Of a stretch of DNA of 64,000 nucleotides, positions 46,175-57,749 are shown piece after piece. The stretch covers positions 181,107-245,106 of the forward strand of contig NW_006766918.1 of assembly GCF_000275845.1 (NCBI RefSeq), in the 5' to 3' direction. Position 1 is the first letter of the stretch. Every line of letters starts with the position of its first letter. The DNA is from Dichomitus squalens LYAD-421 SS1. Its lineage: Eukaryota; Basidiomycota; Agaricomycetes; Polyporales; Polyporaceae. Below the pieces are notes generated by a model. That model ran no database searches. It was not told where the DNA came from and was given only the letters and a program-made list of their open reading frames with translations. The translations under genes were made by a program, and so were the position numbers.

Positions 46175-49026
46175 ATGTCACGTCTTATTGTGAAGAATCT
46201 GCCCGCGTATCTCACCCAAGAGCGGCTGCGGAAGCATTTCGAGACGTCTGACGGACCTGGGGGCACACTCACTGATGTAAAACTCGTGCTGAAGCCCGAC
46301 GGGACGTCGCGCCGCTTCGGCTTCATCGGCTACAAGTCTCCCCGGGAGGCGGAACGGGCGAAGAAGTGGTTTAACAGGTCGTTCGTCGACTCGTCGAGGA
46401 TCACCGTCGACGTTGTTGATGTGTGTTTTTTTCTCGTCCTGCGCCTTCTTTAGTTCTGATTCACTTCCGAAGGGCGCGAAGGACGCTCCGGCACCACGTC
46501 CCAACAAGCGTCCGAGGTTAGGCCCGTCGCCCGCGGAAGTCGAGGGGTCTGCTGAAGCCTCAGCGAACACCAAGACGACGAAGACCTCTACCAAGGACAG
46601 GTCGAAGACGGGCAAGCACGCCGACCTTACCGATGAATTCATGCAAGTAATGCAGCCTCGCAACAAGGGTCCTTCGTGGAAAGACACAGACCCTATACCT
46701 GCACCTTTGGCGTCGACATTAAAGGATTCTGGTATCGACGCAAAGAAGAGCAAGAAGTTGAAGAAGGGTAAGGAGCTGCCAGAAGCGACCGAAGAGAAGG
46801 TGGGCTCTGCAGACGCCTCCTCAACCACGGGCTGTTCCTCCATGTCGGACACGGACTGGCTGCGGCGGCACACAAAATCGACGCTGGACTCTGTGGACGT
46901 GCCGGAGAAAGTCTTCGAGCAGTCAGACGACGAGCTTATGAAGGATGACGAGGAGGACTCAGACGATGATAACGACGTGCGCAGTATCCTCACTGTTCCA
47001 TAGCCCTCATGGAGCTGACACGACGATCCTCACCAGGATGAGACCGAACCTCTAGACTCGACGAAAGCGACCATTTTGCAAACTTCACGACTATTTCTCC
47101 GTAACCTCCCCTTCACCTGCACTGAAGATGAGATACGGGAGCACTTCCAGGCGCACGGCGATGTGACCCAGGTGAGCAGACGATCTGTGTCTATAGTGTG
47201 AGGTGAAGAAGAGAGACGGGTTAGCATGATGAAAAGACTGAATAGGGACATCAGACTCGCTTGCGGGGGTGCTGATTATTCAGGGAAATCGATAGTAGAA
47301 ACAATCTGATCTATAGTCATCTCTCTTCTTCCCTTCGAAGCTCGCCTCATCAGTGCATATCAGACGCTGACCGAATTTCCTCTCTTTAGGCACATCTGGT
47401 TCTCGACCCGAAGACACAGCAGTCGAAGGGTCTCGCTTATGTGACGTTTGCCAAGCCTGAACAGGCCGTGGCGGCGTACGAGGCACTCGACAAGACATCG
47501 TTCCAGGGTCGTCTGCTACACGTCTTGCCCGCGGTGGATAGGAAGGGAAAGGTGGAGGATGATAAGGGTGAGGGCAAGAAGCGGACAGTAAAGCAGGATC
47601 GTGACGCGAAGCGAAAGGCTACAGCAGGGAAGGAGTTCAATTGGGCCATGTTGTATATGAATGTACGTAGAGATCCCGCGAATATATCTCGTTGGGGCGT
47701 CGTGAGCTCATACACAATCATGTAGAGCGATGCAGTGGTCTCCTCTATAGCAGACCGTATGAAGATCTCCAAAGCAGACATCCTCAACCCCGAGTCCTCC
47801 AACGCTGCCGTCAAGCTCGCCCTGGCCGAGACGCACGTCATCCAGGAAACGAAGACCTTCCTCGAACAGCACGGCGTCGACCTCTCTGCCCTCGACCCCT
47901 CTCCCTCAGGGCGGCGGCCCGCGCGCTCGGACCGCATCATCCTCGTTAAGAACATTCCTTACGGCACGTCCGCTGCGGACGTGCGCGCCCTCTTCGAGCC
48001 GCATGGGGAGCTCCGCCGCGTGCTGGTGCCGCCAGCGGGCACGCTTGCCGTCGTCGAGTTCGTAAACCCCGACGAAGGCCGCAAGGCGTTCCGTGCCGTC
48101 GCGTACCGCCGCATGGGTAACTCGGTCATCTACCTCGAGAAGGGCCCCGAGGGCATGTTCATCACGGATGAGCCTATCGCCGACAACGAATCGGCAGCCC
48201 CGGCAGTCCCCGTCTCTGCGACGGGCGCGGCTCCCATCGCTGTTGCGGATGAGACCTCGGCGGCTAATGAGTCGGCGCTCAGCGCGGGGACGACGCTGTT
48301 CGTCAAGAATCTGTCGTTCAGCACGACGCCCGAGAAGCTAACACAGGTCGTAAGGCACCTCCCGGATTTCGCGTTTGCGCGCATCCAGACAAAGCCCGAC
48401 CCCGCTCGCCCTGGGGCGCGCCTCAGCATGGGCTACGGCTTCGTCGGGTTCCGCACGCTAGACGGAGCGCGGCGTGGCCTGAAGAGCATGGACGGGATGG
48501 TGCTCGATGGGCACAAGCTCGTAGTGAAGTGGGCGGGACGTGGCGTAGAGGGAGAGAGTACGGCAGACAAGGAGAAGGTCAAGGCGCGCACGACGAAGAT
48601 GATCGTCAAGAACGTGCCGTTCGAGGTGACCAAGAAGGACATCCGGGAGCTCTTCGGGTACGCTATCGCACTTTGTTTCAGCCGTCACTGCAGTGCAGCG
48701 CTGATAATGGGCGTCGATCTTGTGACAGTGCTCATGCGCAGCTCAAGTCTGTGCGATTACCTCGCAAGTTCGACCATCGTACGCGCGGATTCGCGTTCCT
48801 CGAGTTCACCACGCGGCACGAGGCCGAGCAGGCGTATGCGACGCTCAGACATACGCACTTGCTTGGGCGACATTTGGTCCTCGAATGGGCAGAAGAGGGT
48901 GACGTCGACGTCGACAAGCTCCGAGATAAGGCGGGCGCTGGCTATGGTGGCGGTGCGGAGATGCCCGGTAGGAAGAGAAAGTTGGAATTAGGAGATGGGG
49001 ATGGGGATGGAGGTGACGATATGTAG
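46175..49026 (+). CDS. MRD1: MRD1, multiple-RRM rRNA-processing factor
   Basis: Start ATG 46175 (MSRLIVKNLPAYLTQERL), stop 49024-49026. Five RRMs are visible in order: SRLIVKNLPAYL..RRFGFIGY; SRLFLRNLPFTCTEDEI..KGLAYVTF; DRIILVKNIPYGTSAADV..TLAVVEF; TTLFVKNLSFSTTPEKL..GYGFVGF; KMIVKNVPFEVTKKDIRELF..RGFAFLEF. An acidic/basic linker separates RRM1 and RRM2, and the C-terminus is basic then Gly/Asp-rich (PGRKRKLELGDGDGDGGD). Introns fall at about 46424, 46983, 47173, 47664 and 48657. Mrd1/RBM19 binds the 35S pre-rRNA in the nucleolus and is needed for release of 18S rRNA with the small-subunit processome. The five-RRM arrangement matches fungal orthologues. Confidence 0.93.
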
Positions 49027-49590
49027 AAGCGTCTTGGTTAGTACACGCACAGGAGTGTGAGACAATTTCGTGGTCGCGCTGTGTTGCCTTCAACGAAAAG
49101 TCGTTCGTGATAGACTTTTGTCTCTCGTGCAAGGAGGCTGTGCCCATGGCCAGACCAGCTGGATCGCTACCACCGGTGGTTGGTTGGCAACAAATGATCG
49201 GAAGAAAGCCGTTCACCCCCGTCGCTTACCATTGTCGTCGAGATTGCATGCGCGTGAAGGAGCACGACGATCTGAAGTTTGGCCCATCCACTTTTGCCTC
49301 AGTGGTGGCAAGTTTTAGGGCTTGCACAACTTATACGTTCGAACTCTATGGACAGAAGACTTGTGCAGCGTCTGTGATGCCACATGCCACCATAGCATTG
49401 ACAGCTTTAGTCAAGAGCGAGCACCGCAATCGGGAGTAGGGACCAACCCTGTGCCTGGATCGCAATTCAAATCCGCACCAACGCATACTTAATACGAGCC
49501 CATGAGCCATCTAGCGCCTCGCCTCGAACTCGTTCAAGGTATCTCCCTCAACGAAGCGCTGACAGTTGATTTACTGCAGGGGAAGACAAA
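49027..49590. other. Intergenic, no gene seen
   Basis: This lies between the MRD1 stop and the start of the DUF6533 gene. Open frames here have no recognised motif. Confidence 0.5.
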
Positions 49591-51385
49591 ATGAACGCAT
49601 CGTCAGATCCCATACAGTCGTGGACACCCACTCTGGTAGCCGAGAAGCTTGATCAGGCGTTGTGAGTACTCGGCGTCAGGAACGACGCGTTTCTGGGATC
49701 CTGATGAGCATGTTGTATCCACAGCTTTCCTGCGGGCTGTCGGCTCGAGATGGCTTGTGTGGGTATGTTCGACACTTCATCCCGCTTTACTCTTGCTGAT
49801 ATCTACTCATAGCGCTCATCATCTACGAATATATTCTCACCTTTCCTGCTGAACACCGCGTAATATGGAGACGAAGACTAACAATACCAACGGTTTTGTT
49901 CCTCCTCAATCGCTACTGCCTTATGTTGTTCGGACTGTCCATTGCTCTGTGGGCATTCGTTGTGTGGGAGGACGACAGCGTGGGTCCATATTTCTCTTGT
50001 TTATCGCCTTACCGAAATCTTCACGCTTTGCTACCTTGTAGATGTGAGTCTACTCTCTTAGCAGCGAAAAGCAACAACATACAGACGAGCGGACGGATCT
50101 TATAGGTGCCGCTTCCCGGATGTGTCGCAACAACTGTTCGGAACTCTCCTAGGAGCAACACAGGCAGGTAAGAGATTTAGTATATAGCTAGATATCCTAG
50201 TGCGGTAATCGTTCATAGTCTTCATGGCTCTTCGCATACATACTATCAATAATCGCAAATGGTCCTGGACGACCCTCATTCTACTCTTAGGGCTTAGTCC
50301 AGTGCCACCCAATGTTGTGAGTAGGGCGTTGTCTTCCGGTTGTAGAGGGCTTATTGTTTTGCGGCAGATAGAAATGTTCATGTCTCGGCCTATGGCTCTG
50401 CCTTGGCCGCTTACAGGCTGCGCTCAGACGATATATTCTGGAGGCAACTTGAATAATCCAGTTTGGACCAGGAAAGTATCCCGCATGTCTGCTCGTTCCA
50501 CGAAGTGTACTCAAATTTTCTTTTCATAGAGGTATGATATACAAGCATCGCCAGAGCCCGGAGATCTGACTCGATCTGCTGCACATTAGTGGCGATTAGC
50601 GTACGGCTATGCGGTTATGTTGCAAACTTTATCGTTGTTGCCATTACTTGGTACAGAACAGCCGGAATAGCAATCGCTGCCAGGAAAGCCAGATTGAGGA
50701 CATCTTTAGTCTCCCTGATACTTCGTGATGGTGAGGACGCTACACCTATTGAATCGGCGTAATGCTCACACTCGCCGTTGTGGGCAGGAACCACATATTT
50801 TATGTGAGTAACAGCCTTCTTGAGACCGTAGTATATTGATCTGATAGTTGCTTCAGAACAACTCTAATCGTGGACTCTGTCATAATGTATTATGTGCTAA
50901 CGGTACGACACACTTCCCCGGTCTGTCCACCTGGCGACTAGCTGTCCAACTAACAATACATCATGAAGCGGCAAGTATCCCTAGGACTTGTAGCAGTCAT
51001 GTTCGTGCTCTATCTCGCCGGTTGCTGCTCACCTAGAACTCATCCTCATATTTGTAGAATTTCGTCAATCCTTATGTCCCGCTTCATTTTGAATCTTCGG
51101 ACTTTGGATCAGTCGCCAGTCCTCACCACCATCTCTGCTGGCACACAGATTGCATCTTCCCTCCGTTTCGCGCAGGATCCCTTCGACAACTTAGGGGAAC
51201 CGCTGGACGTCGATGACGAGGATCACAAGGGGTTAGATGACGAACAGGGGGAGGATGACGAAGAGAGCCTCATGACAGAAGGATGGGGCGATAGTAGGAG
51301 TCTGAGCGAGTACCACGCCGTTAACAGGTCGGATTCGCTCGATTTCTCGCATGACCCGATCACCAAACGGTTGGATCACGAGTAG
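49591..51385 (+). CDS. DUF6533 multi-pass membrane protein
   Basis: Start ATG 49591 (MNASSDPIQSWTPTLVAEKL), stop 51383-51385. Exons include ALIIYEYILTFPAEHRVIWR, RLTIPTVLFLLNRYCLMLFG and LSIALWAFVVWEDDS. They continue with RFPDVSQQLFGTLLGATQ, MALRIHTINNRKWSWTTLIL, VAISVRLCGYVANFIVVAIT and WYRTAGIAIAARKARLRTSL. ILMSRFILNLRTLDQS and a long acidic, Ser-rich tail follow (LGEPLDVDDEDHKGLDDEQG to KRLDHE). Family signatures are all present and introns are ~50-70 nt; several central boundaries are approximate. Function is unknown. The family is strongly expanded in mushrooms and predicted to be seven-helix. Confidence 0.75.
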
Positions 51386-51606
51386 CTGGCTTGATCATAG
51401 TAGCATATATGTAACACAACAAGTTCAGCACAGACAGCACAGATACAGCAAAGATACAGCAAAAATACAAGCAACCTCGGTTATCACCCTCGGATACATC
51501 TGCTAGTGGAAGCGGTCAGCTTTGTCTGACGATGCTCTATTGGCAGTCCCACGTACGTTGTTCATCGTCGGCGATGGAGTATCCCACCATGACGCCAACA
51601 TGGACC

Positions 51607-52830
51607 TTACCGCCGCCAACCGTCTTCGTCGACATAGACAGAACTTTCGCGGCCGTGGCGATACGTTCCATCTGGGAGGGGGTATGACAAGAATCCCTCC
51701 GTCTGGGACTCGCACATGACTAGATGAACAGGTCGCAGGACCAGGCTCAAGTCTTCCTGGTAGGCCGCGATGGACTGTGCATAGATCCTCGGAGCGTACT
51801 CGAGGTATTGATGCCAGGGCGGCGCCCAGAGAAGCAACTTCAATTTCGGAAGGTTGCGCGGGGCGTAGTGGATCCAGGGTGCCTGCGAGATTAGGTCCAC
51901 CTGACCGAGGCCCGAATCTCTCTGTCCGGAATCTTGTGAGCGATGCCATTTCTCAAGGATGGGGAGTTATCACGACGCAAAGGACTCACCAGAAGCGCAG
52001 TGTCACGCAGTTCGAGATATACGAGATGGGGCAGGTATAGCAAGAAGCACGTCCGGGCGGGCGAAGGCCCAGTATGCTTGGCACAAGGCTCATACTGGCG
52101 TAGAATACGGAGCCTGACCAGCGAGTGCTCGAACAGGCGGTTGATTGATGCGCATAATGCTTTTTCGTCCTCAAGTGTGGTGTTTACACTGAGATTGACA
52201 AGTGGAGGGGCAGGGCCACGGAGAGACCTTATAGTGAAGGATTCGGTAGTTAAGGATCGGATGGGCTGTTTGTGAGGTAGACACAGTCCGCGGCGGTGGA
52301 ACGCAGGCAATAACAATTGTGCGTGCTTCAGATCCGTGAGGGATCGGAAAGCGACACTCACGTCGTCCGGTGTCGAGCGGAGAGAAGTGGAGAGGACGAG
52401 CTTAAGGGAGCGGAACTTGTTGATCACTTGAGGAGCGAATGCTTCGCGAGCGAGAGCGTCGCAAAAGGTTCGGAGTGTTCTGGGGCAATGCACTTCCACA
52501 TGAACGTGACGAAAACCGAGGATGCCCCGAGCGAAAGCTCGCACAACAGCATCAATGTCTGCTTGATCGCGGAGGAAGAGGTAAACGTCGCGGTCGATCT
52601 GGACGAGAAGTTGTCCGTCCTCGGACCATGTGGTGGTATCCTAGTTGCATAGACCGTGAGCACGTCAATTGCACTCCTATCCTGAACAATAGAGTAGCAC
52701 GCACCTGACTGGAGCCACTCAACGCGGACCCTTCTGCACAACCACCATCAACCAACTCTACTTCCTGCATGACATACGGATCCCAGGAGCGCGGCAATGG
52801 CAACTGAACTTCAACCTGAGCAATGTCCAT
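51607..52830 (-). CDS. F-box-like / LRR-like hypothetical protein
   Basis: Minus strand from Met 52830 (MDIAQVEVQLPLPRSWDPYV). An intron (about 52647-52707) joins to DTTTWSEDGQLLVQIDRDVY, and RSLKLVLSTSLRSTPDDVSV and YLPHLVYLELRDTALL follow. A second intron ends CGGACAG, then come RDSGLGQVDLISQAPWIHY, NLPKLKLLLWAPPWHQYLEY and a C-terminal SVYVDEDGWRR. The leucine-patterned core and the terminal layout match the gene at 54.6-56.0 kb, so the two are paralogues. No clear F-box is visible at this N-terminus; the true start may lie further upstream. Confidence 0.55.
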
Positions 52831-53269
52831 CTTCTTGGCAATGCGGTTGCAGCTGGATGGTGGGATGGCAGAAGGGAGTTAGTAACGAAGCGCTGCAGGT
52901 TGGTGAAGTAGTGGCGCCCGCCCTTGGCTATCCGTCGACCGCACGTGTTGTTCGTTCGAGAGACCGCTATCCTGGCCCGAGCTGTACGGATAGATGGACT
53001 CCACGAAAGCTCGCGGAGCTGCCAAGAAAGTGGACATCGCTCGTCGATGATGGGTTTGACATATCCTGGCGGGCGGAGACTAGCGGTCAAAGCGCGCCAG
53101 CATTGCGAGGAGGATGTCAGTCTGAGAGACGGCTGAGAGAGGAGTCCACTATGCGTGAGTACACCTCGTCGACAACCGCGAGATCTATGTCGTAGTGGGT
53201 GCGAATCCTCTGCACAAACGCCGCGTCCTGAGCCTCCCTTGGGAAGCAACAGTCGTTCGAGTCGGAGGG

Positions 53270-53576
53270 CCGCTATTCTGCGTAACTGTTATCAATGGCC
53301 AAAATATAGACAGGAGTAGGAAGCACCACTGAGGCGTATAGAAGTACATCGCCGATGTCTTGAAGGGTGAAAAAGGAGGAGGGACGAGACACCCAGGTGA
53401 AGTTGCATTCCGAGGCCAATTTGGGCATTAGCCATAGGTCGACGGACTGTGCGAGTGCAACAAGACCTCTAAGGTACATGCCTCTGATGCTGCTACTATG
53501 CACTCACATGCTCGAACAGTACGGCCAATGATACATCTATCGTGTCTTGCATGTCACTCATTGTAGACGGATCGTG
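53270..53576 (-). CDS. Hypothetical gene fragment
   Basis: Minus-strand Met at 53576 (MSDMQDTIDVSLAVLFEH) splices over a ~57-nt intron (GTGAGT..TTAGAG) to GLVALAQSVDLWLMPKLASE, TWVSRPSSFFTLQDIGDVLL and ASVVLPTPVYILAIDN. A TATATA motif lies at about 53709-53715. The continuation towards 52.8 kb is not clear. It could be the missing 5' part of the F-box-like gene at 51.6-52.8 kb or a separate gene; no domain was recognised. Confidence 0.4.
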
Positions 53577-53599
53577 GCTACTCAGTCCGGACGAGGGTA

Positions 53600-54613
53600 A
53601 CGTCTGGATGACTGCATGCTGTTAAATTTTAAACGACTGTGGTATGAGGACTAGACACAGCTGGACCCACCTCAATCTGTATATAGCCCAGTACATCGTC
53701 TTGACTTGATATATAGGAGACATCCCTTGGATGATCCCAGGAAACTTCGCCTTTCGCATTCGTGGAGGGCTAGAATACATCGCTCACGCACGATAGGACT
53801 GTGTGTTGAAGCTTTCTGCTCGTCGTATGCAAGCAGTCGCATTGAGTATACCGATCTCGCTCATATTGCGAATCGGAATGGGAAATGTGAAGAATGATCT
53901 CTTGGCGATTTGAAACGTACGACATAGACTACTACCACCATTTTCCCATCATACACCTGCTGAGATACATATGAGACAGCCGTACCCGGAGCAAAGCCTC
54001 ATGTCGTTGACAGAAGCGCAGTCTTGAACAAGAACACGGACATGGACAAGGTACATCGAAATTTGGCGATATACTACGCGGCGCAGCTAAGAGACGGGGG
54101 GAAGCAGGAGCAGGCCACAAAGTCATGTCGAGATGGCCTCCAGCAGTTAGGATCATTCAGAACGAAAGCATAGCGAGATGAATCGGCGAAAGCAGAGGAC
54201 AGAAGCATCGGATGCTCCTCGTTGTCGGAGTGCGAGCCGACATACAAGACCCAAGCGCCTTGTGTAGCTTCGTCCTGACTCCACGCCATGGCCATCGACC
54301 TGCCCACCTCCGCTGCGAACAGACGACGACACACGCACCTGGCGATCACATTCTCTTCTCGCCTCGCTTGATGACCTCTTGTTCCACGTCACACTGGTGC
54401 TGCCATCCCGGCGACATCTAGCCCAATAATTTATGGCATTCGAAGTGAGACAGCGTGGCAAGCTGGACCCGCCAAAGCTCGAAAGCAACAATACATAGCA
54501 ATAAAATAAGACCCATATATGTCAACTCACCCGCATATATGACCCATCTATGCGCCGCCGTGGTCAGCAGGTAAGCACCGTTGAACCGAACCGGCCACTA
54601 TAAACATTCTCCG
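53600..54613. other. Region without a confident gene
   Basis: Frames between 53932 and 54491 on the minus strand (for example AWSQDEATQGAWVLYVGSHS) have no recognised motif and no confirmed splice partners. Confidence 0.35.
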
Positions 54614-56031
54614 TCAAAGCTGCAACCTCCTGTCTCGTTCCCTCATCGTCTTCCACAGACAGATAGTCTCTGCCTGTGGATGGCTGTCCCTCGAATTCTC
54701 TGCCCCTCCTTCGAAGCACAAGTATTGGTTGTCAGGTAGGGCGAAAGCGAAGATCCGCAGGCAGCGGAGGAGGGCGAAGACGTTCGTGGGGTAGCTATGA
54801 ACGATATCGTCGTATGCTCCACCCGGAAGCATATCGCGAGCCCCCTCAGCCCACACGGGCCTCCAGACCAAATACCGGAGATTCGGCATCCTAGTCGCGA
54901 GCATTCTCGACCAGCTCGTGCCGACGGGCAAGCGGTCCCATCGACTCTTCGTTATAACGAGAGGGATATTCTAGAGAGACCTCGGTGAGTTTCCGTACCT
55001 TCCTCGTAGTCGTAGTCCATCGAACGTACCTCCGACCTCTCCTCGTGCAACTCTAAGTACACGAGGTTAGGGGCGTCTAAGTGGGAGCACAATCGTACCG
55101 GGTTGTCCTCCCGCTTTCTCATTGGCGACGGCCACTTCAGGCAAATGCGGAGCTGTTTGAGCGTTTCTCTGCACAGAGAGATTGGCGTTCGAAGTTTATT
55201 GAGATCGTTGGCCTCTACGCGAATGCTCAGGTGCCGCAGGGGGGGCAGTGGCTGCTCGACGCGGGAGAAGAACGCGCCCGACGTGTTCAACGTGCGGACG
55301 CTTGCGGGTAGGATGTGACCGGACCCAAAGTTGCCTGCAGTTGCGGTTGCGAAGACGTTCAGCGTATGCAGATTCTTACTTGCGCGCAACAGTTCGATCG
55401 CAGCGGCGAACGCGATCGCGGCGTCTCCCTTCACATCCTCCTCAGTGTCCCACCCGACAGTGAGTGACTGCACGAGATGTGCTCTGTCGGAGTTTCTCTC
55501 GAGTGCCGCTGCCCAAGCGACCATAGTGTCTTCATCGCGGATCGCCGGGTGGCGGTGTATGAGGCTCTCTGCGGCGAGAAGAGTCTCGCTGCAGATCATT
55601 GCGAAGCGCGTGAGGTCGTGCTGGTCCAGTTGCGACCCGATCATGTACCAGACGGTTTCCCCCAAGGCACCTTGCAGCGCATGCAGTGGAGCGGGTCGTG
55701 GAGGAGTCGAACTGGGGGCGAGGTCCACCAACGACAACGGTGATGGTCTAGGATTCGTGACACAAGAGGGCGCGCCCTCCCCATGGTCGTTGCGGGCGAT
55801 CGGGCGGCTTCTCTCGTCGCGCCACTGGCGTTCGTCCCGTGCGCCGTCATCTTCTTCGCTCGCTTCGAGGTCTTCCGGCGACGTCGGGGGCTGCAGAGCT
55901 TTCTTCTCTTCCGGAGAATCGAGGGTGAGAAGCGAGGATCGGGAGGCGGTCTTGGGAGACCATGACGCAGGTGAGCCGACTAGGGTCGTCGGATACGACT
56001 CCAATGGACTTTCGCAACCACCGTCGTGCAC
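54614..56031 (-). CDS. F-box-like / LRR-like hypothetical protein
   Basis: Minus strand, Met 56031 (MHDGGCESPLESYPTTLVGS). A Pro/Ser/Glu-rich N-terminal ~110 residues precedes an F-box-like helical segment (ALGETVWYMIGSQLDQHDL, TRFAMICSETLLAAESLIH). Leucine-rich stretches follow (LHTLNVFATATAGNFGSG, PPLRHLSIRVEANDLNKL, LKQLRICLKWPS, PNLVYLELHEERSE). A 59-nt intron (GTACGT..TCTCTAG) joins to NIPLVITKSRWDRLPVG and MPNLRYLVWRPVWAEGARDM, ending ERDRRLQL at 54614. The architecture resembles agaricomycete F-box proteins, likely SCF adaptors (inference). Paralogous to 51607-52830. Confidence 0.65.
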
Positions 56032-56700
56032 GCATGTCTCGGTGGATGGTGAAGAGTTTCGAGCGATGAGAGGAATGCGTATGCGCGGCCGTTGCGGCCT
56101 GGAATGGGGGTTTGGCGCAATGGTTTGGAGTGACTGCTGGGTATTTTTCTGGTCATCGGGCTCGAGCGTTGTTCCTGCCGCTCTATTGTCGTGTGGGACA
56201 GGGGCTGGGTTGCTTCTGACTTTGTATCCTGCACGGAATTTCTTGAGCTAGGAAGAGATGGTCCTCTATTGTCAATAGGGGATGCATTCTTGGAGGAGCC
56301 GACTGGTACCCACCCGTGTCGTGAAACTCGGCACTTTCTTACCCCGAGCAACGTCTTGCATCGCCTGAAGCATTTGAGCTGGGTGCATACTAGGACATAT
56401 ACTCTTGCAACCAGATGTGGAGTGGTGGTTCGGATGCCGAGGTGGTGGAAGACGCAAAGCAGGGGACGCGAGCCTTCGGCCACCTTTCCGGTCACCACCC
56501 ATCACGTGATGGTGTTGCGACAACGCCCCCCGCCTCTGGAGCCACATGGCTCACAACATATGCGTCCTGCGCTTATATGAGGAAGATATACACTAAAACC
56601 CATTGTCTCACACAATCCAAGCTGCACTGCATACAATGAGAGGATACGACGCGTAGGTCATGTGACCGCGAGTAAGGACAAGACTTATACAGCACCCACC

Positions 56701-57749
56701 GCGTGAAGCGCCAGATTACAGAGGTTGGGGAACACGGAGAGGATGAGCACATTACCGCCACATTCCCAGCATGTTCCCACCACATTCCGCAGGTTTAGAG
56801 GATGTCATGGTATTAACTGCCTTCCCCTCACATTCCGACCATGTTCCCCACATATTACTTAGACATTCCGCACCCTGCGTAACATGGGATCAAATGGGAT
56901 ATACAATTTTGTATCTTATTATTCATATCCATTTTTGGTGCCCAGCTTGGCGCCTAGTATTCGTCCCGATATTGGCAGCCAGATTGAATTAGATCGAAAT
57001 GAATATATATTCAAATGGCGACTCTCCTACGCTACATCCGGACTTCTCTATATATCATACAGACCGGCCCAATCAACCCTAACCCAATCACATCATACCC
57101 GTAGCCGCCAGCACAGCGATACTGGCTTACAATTGGACATCAGACACAGCTGAGATGGCACGCGCAATACATGCATATATGCACTCACCATGTCGATATT
57201 TGAGTTCTGCTTAGAAAGGATTAGCAGTACACTGTAGCGTTGAAACTGGGTACTCACAGTCTTAATCAAGGACAATCGATAAACGCGGGACAACCTACTA
57301 GATGCGGCAGCCATCAGACTTTGGGACTTCACACGCAACACTAGAGACGTACTATTGCCCTGATCAGCAGATGTATTTATGAGAGAACACCTGCATGTTA
57401 ACACATCAGCTGCCATCCGAGAGTCAATGGTCAGGACGTACCAAGGGGAAGATAGGCATACGGAGGGAATGCAAGAAGTACAAAGTCAAGATGTGGACGC
57501 GATGGCAGGTTGATATGGGACCATACGACGACGTCATCGCGGACGGATAAGTAATTTTGGGCAGGCAAGTCCCCCTTATAATAGAAATCTGCACAAGCGG
57601 TTGGGGATGTTGAGGGAATCTGGAGAGAATGTGCATGTTCCCACCAGATTCCCATCAAAGGGGGATTTACTGGGGAATCCGTGGGTGATATGCGCGGAAT
57701 ACGCAAATTCCCAGCATGTTCCCCGCCACCGTAATATGGCGCTTCACGC
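56701..57749. mobile_element. Non-autonomous element with ~30-bp terminal inverted repeats
   Basis: The left end GCGTGAAGCGCCAGATTAC is matched by the complement of the right end, GCGTGAAGCGCCATATTAC. Similarity continues inward (GGGGAACA and, at both ends, the phrase TTCCCAGCATGTTCC). The ~1,050-bp interior is AT-rich and non-coding as far as I can see. No clear target-site duplication was found; a short GTGACCGCG occurs near both outer ends. Confidence 0.7.
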
